A DNA stretch of 64,000 bases, taken from Pseudomonas graminis. GTDB taxonomy: Bacteria > Pseudomonadota > Gammaproteobacteria > Pseudomonadales > Pseudomonadaceae. Under the pieces are notes generated by a model. It worked only from the letters and a program-made list of their open reading frames with translations. It was not told the DNA's origin and did no database searches. The position numbers and the translations under genes were made by a program. Location: contig NZ_SOCR01000008.1 in assembly GCF_004364335.1 (NCBI RefSeq), positions 302,471 to 366,470 on the forward strand, read 5' to 3'. Shown here piece after piece: positions 63,106-64,000 of this stretch. Position 1 is the stretch's first letter. Each line of letters opens with the position of its first letter.

Positions 63106-63609
63106 ATGAACGCTATTCAGCCGCTCAACACCCTTGGCTCCCTTTCGCCGGATACGCTGATTACCAATCCTGGCGGAGAACCTGTGGTTTCTGCGATCTC
63201 GATAAACGCACCAGCGCGCGAGGTCTGGAAGGTCGTAGGCGATTTCGGTGGTTTCACACAATTCATTCCGGAGCTTGCGAGCATTGATGTGATTGGTAAC
63301 GGTCCTGGCTCAGTCCGTTACAAGAAATTCAAGGAGGGTGGTCTTGTGGTTGTCGAGCAACTCAACTCACATGACGACGACGCTATGGCTATGACCTGGA
63401 CAACCATCTACAACAATCTAGGTGTGAGGAGGCTTTGGGCATCGATGACAGTTGTCCCCAAGGACAATGCCGGCTGCGTCGCTACCTGGACCATCGTTGC
63501 CGAACCTACAGATGACAGCGCGATGACCGCTGAGGGCTTCAGAGAGTTCTTACAGGGCTTTGCTGATGGTGCAATGAAGAACGTGCCCGGAGCTGTGATG
63601 CGCTCATAG
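63106..63609 (+). CDS. mgoD: SRPBCC (polyketide cyclase-like) protein, MgoD/PvfD-like
   Basis: A 167-residue START-fold protein with AISINAPAREVWKVVGDFGG at the N-terminal strand-helix and a long C-terminal helix (GFREFLQGFADGAMKNV). I use ATG 63106 rather than 63094 because GGAG then sits six bases upstream. It is last in the operon, as mgoD/pvfD is. Proteins of this fold bind small hydrophobic ligands; it may act on the reactive product of the synthetase. Confidence 0.85.
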   Translation: MNAIQPLNTLGSLSPDTLITNPGGEPVVSAISINAPAREVWKVVGDFGGFTQFIPELASIDVIGNGPGSVRYKKFKEGGLVVVEQLNSHDDDAMAMTWTTIYNNLGVRRLWASMTVVPKDNAGCVATWTIVAEPTDDSAMTAEGFREFLQGFADGAMKNVPGAVMRS

Positions 63610-63649
63610 GGAAGCCTTCGCCGCTTCAATGCCGGTGGCTTAAACGACA

Positions 63650-63681
63650 AAACCCCAGTCTGCGTAAGCAGACTGGGGTTT
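63650..63681. terminator. Terminator downstream of the rRNA operon (distal 5S)
   Basis: AAACCCCAGTCTGC-GTAA-GCAGACTGGGGTTT, a perfect 14-base stem. On the minus strand it ends the rRNA transcript; on the plus strand it would also stop mgo transcription, since the two converge here. Confidence 0.85.
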
Positions 63682-63692
63682 CGGAATTCAAT

Positions 63693-63807
63693 CTTGACGA
63701 TGACCTACTCTCACATGGGGAAACCCCACACTACCATCGGCGATGCACCGTTTCACTGCTGAGTTCGGGATGGGATCAGGTGGTTCCAGCACTCTATGGT
63801 CGTCAAG
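63693..63807 (-). rRNA. rrf: 5S ribosomal RNA (distal copy)
   Basis: About 115 bases on the minus strand, from CTTGACGACCATAGAGTGCT to GTAGGTCATCGTCAAG, whose ends pair to form helix I. The conserved internal sequence CCATCCCGAACTCAG is present. Exact mature ends are estimated. Confidence 0.95.
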
Positions 63808-63870
63808 AAATTCTGTTGCCGATCCGTTACTGACGTAACGTCGCAGCTAAAATATATAACCTTCACTTAA

Positions 63871-63905
63871 AACAAAACCCCACCTGCTTTCGCAGATGGG
63901 GTTTC
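63871..63905 (-). terminator. Terminator-like hairpin between the two 5S genes
   Basis: AAACCCCACCTGC-TTTC-GCAGATGGGGTTT, similar in design to the hairpin at 63650-63681 but with one stem mismatch. It lies directly after the proximal 5S gene. Confidence 0.75.
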
Positions 63906-63915
63906 GGAATTTAAT

Positions 63916-64000
63916 CTTGACGATGACCTACTCTCACATGGGGAAACCCCACACTACCATCGGCGATGCATCGTTTCACTGCTGAGTTCGGGATGGGATC
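63916..64000 (-). rRNA. rrf: 5S ribosomal RNA (proximal copy, partial at window edge)
   Basis: The 3' 85 bases of a second 5S gene, identical to the distal copy over the visible length except for one base (GCATCG in place of GCACCG on the plus strand). Its 5' part, and presumably the 23S and 16S genes, lie beyond 64000. Confidence 0.93.

Overview
The window reads as a chromosomal segment of a Pseudomonas from the fluorescens/syringae lineage. The evidence is high-GC coding sequence, many REP/REPIN repeats built around GTAGGAGC-type ends, the block cysA-cysW-cysT-sbp-oscA-(PAS-GGDEF-EAL)-desA that I recall in the same order in P. aeruginosa (PA0280-PA0286), gabT-gabD beside tRNA-Arg(CCG), and an mgo/pvf-type biosynthetic operon known from P. 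syringae and P. entomophila.

Layout. 1-4.4 kb: a TriABC-like RND efflux operon with two adaptor lipoproteins, the pump running off the left edge. 4.4-5.1 kb: REP repeats. 5.1-11.9 kb: a sulfur-scavenging locus on the minus strand (TauD-like dioxygenase, sulfonate-type ABC transporter, MetQ-like binding protein, a minimal sigma-54 AAA+ protein and an RBBP9-type hydrolase). 12.2-15.7 kb: a lipid-related group (fatty acid desaturase, divergent AraC regulator, Crp/Fnr regulator, Mpo1-like membrane protein). 16-20.2 kb: sulfate uptake operon. 20.5-25 kb: c-di-GMP proteins and the desaturase DesA. 25-29.3 kb: a receiver-HDOD protein and the GABA catabolic pair gabD-gabT. 29.66 kb: tRNA-Arg followed by integrase debris, a 38-residue small gene and a kdp potassium-uptake operon in the order F-(small ORF)-A-C-B-D-E. 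38.8-48.9 kb: a chemoreceptor, an NmrA-type reductase with an epoxide hydrolase, membrane proteins including an MscS channel, a DUF945 protein, a HAD phosphatase and a HigBA-type toxin-antitoxin pair. 48.9-56.2 kb: a LysR regulator divergent from a polar amino acid ABC importer with an MFS exporter, an aldo/keto reductase and a GntR regulator. 56.3-63.6 kb: a type II thioesterase and the four-gene mgoBCAD/pvfABCD-type operon. 63.7-64 kb: tandem 5S rRNA genes, the minus-strand end of an rRNA operon.

How the genes work together. Two separate loci address sulfur limitation: the TauD/ABC/MetQ group for organosulfur compounds and cysAWT-sbp-oscA for sulfate. Their upstream regions carry AT-rich palindromes and a shared AATACT-type motif that may be a common operator. 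The mgo-type operon is the most notable system. A heme-oxygenase-like DUF3050 protein, an AurF-type diiron N-oxygenase with all seven expected metal ligands, an A-T-R nonribosomal peptide synthetase and an SRPBCC protein would make a leudiazen/valdiazen-type or pyrazine N-oxide signal from an amino acid. Its first gene has a consensus RsmA/RsmE site over the ribosome binding site, which fits the Gac/Rsm control reported for this family. The stretch after tRNA-Arg looks like a remodelled island site, with a decayed integrase and an unusual kdp gene order.
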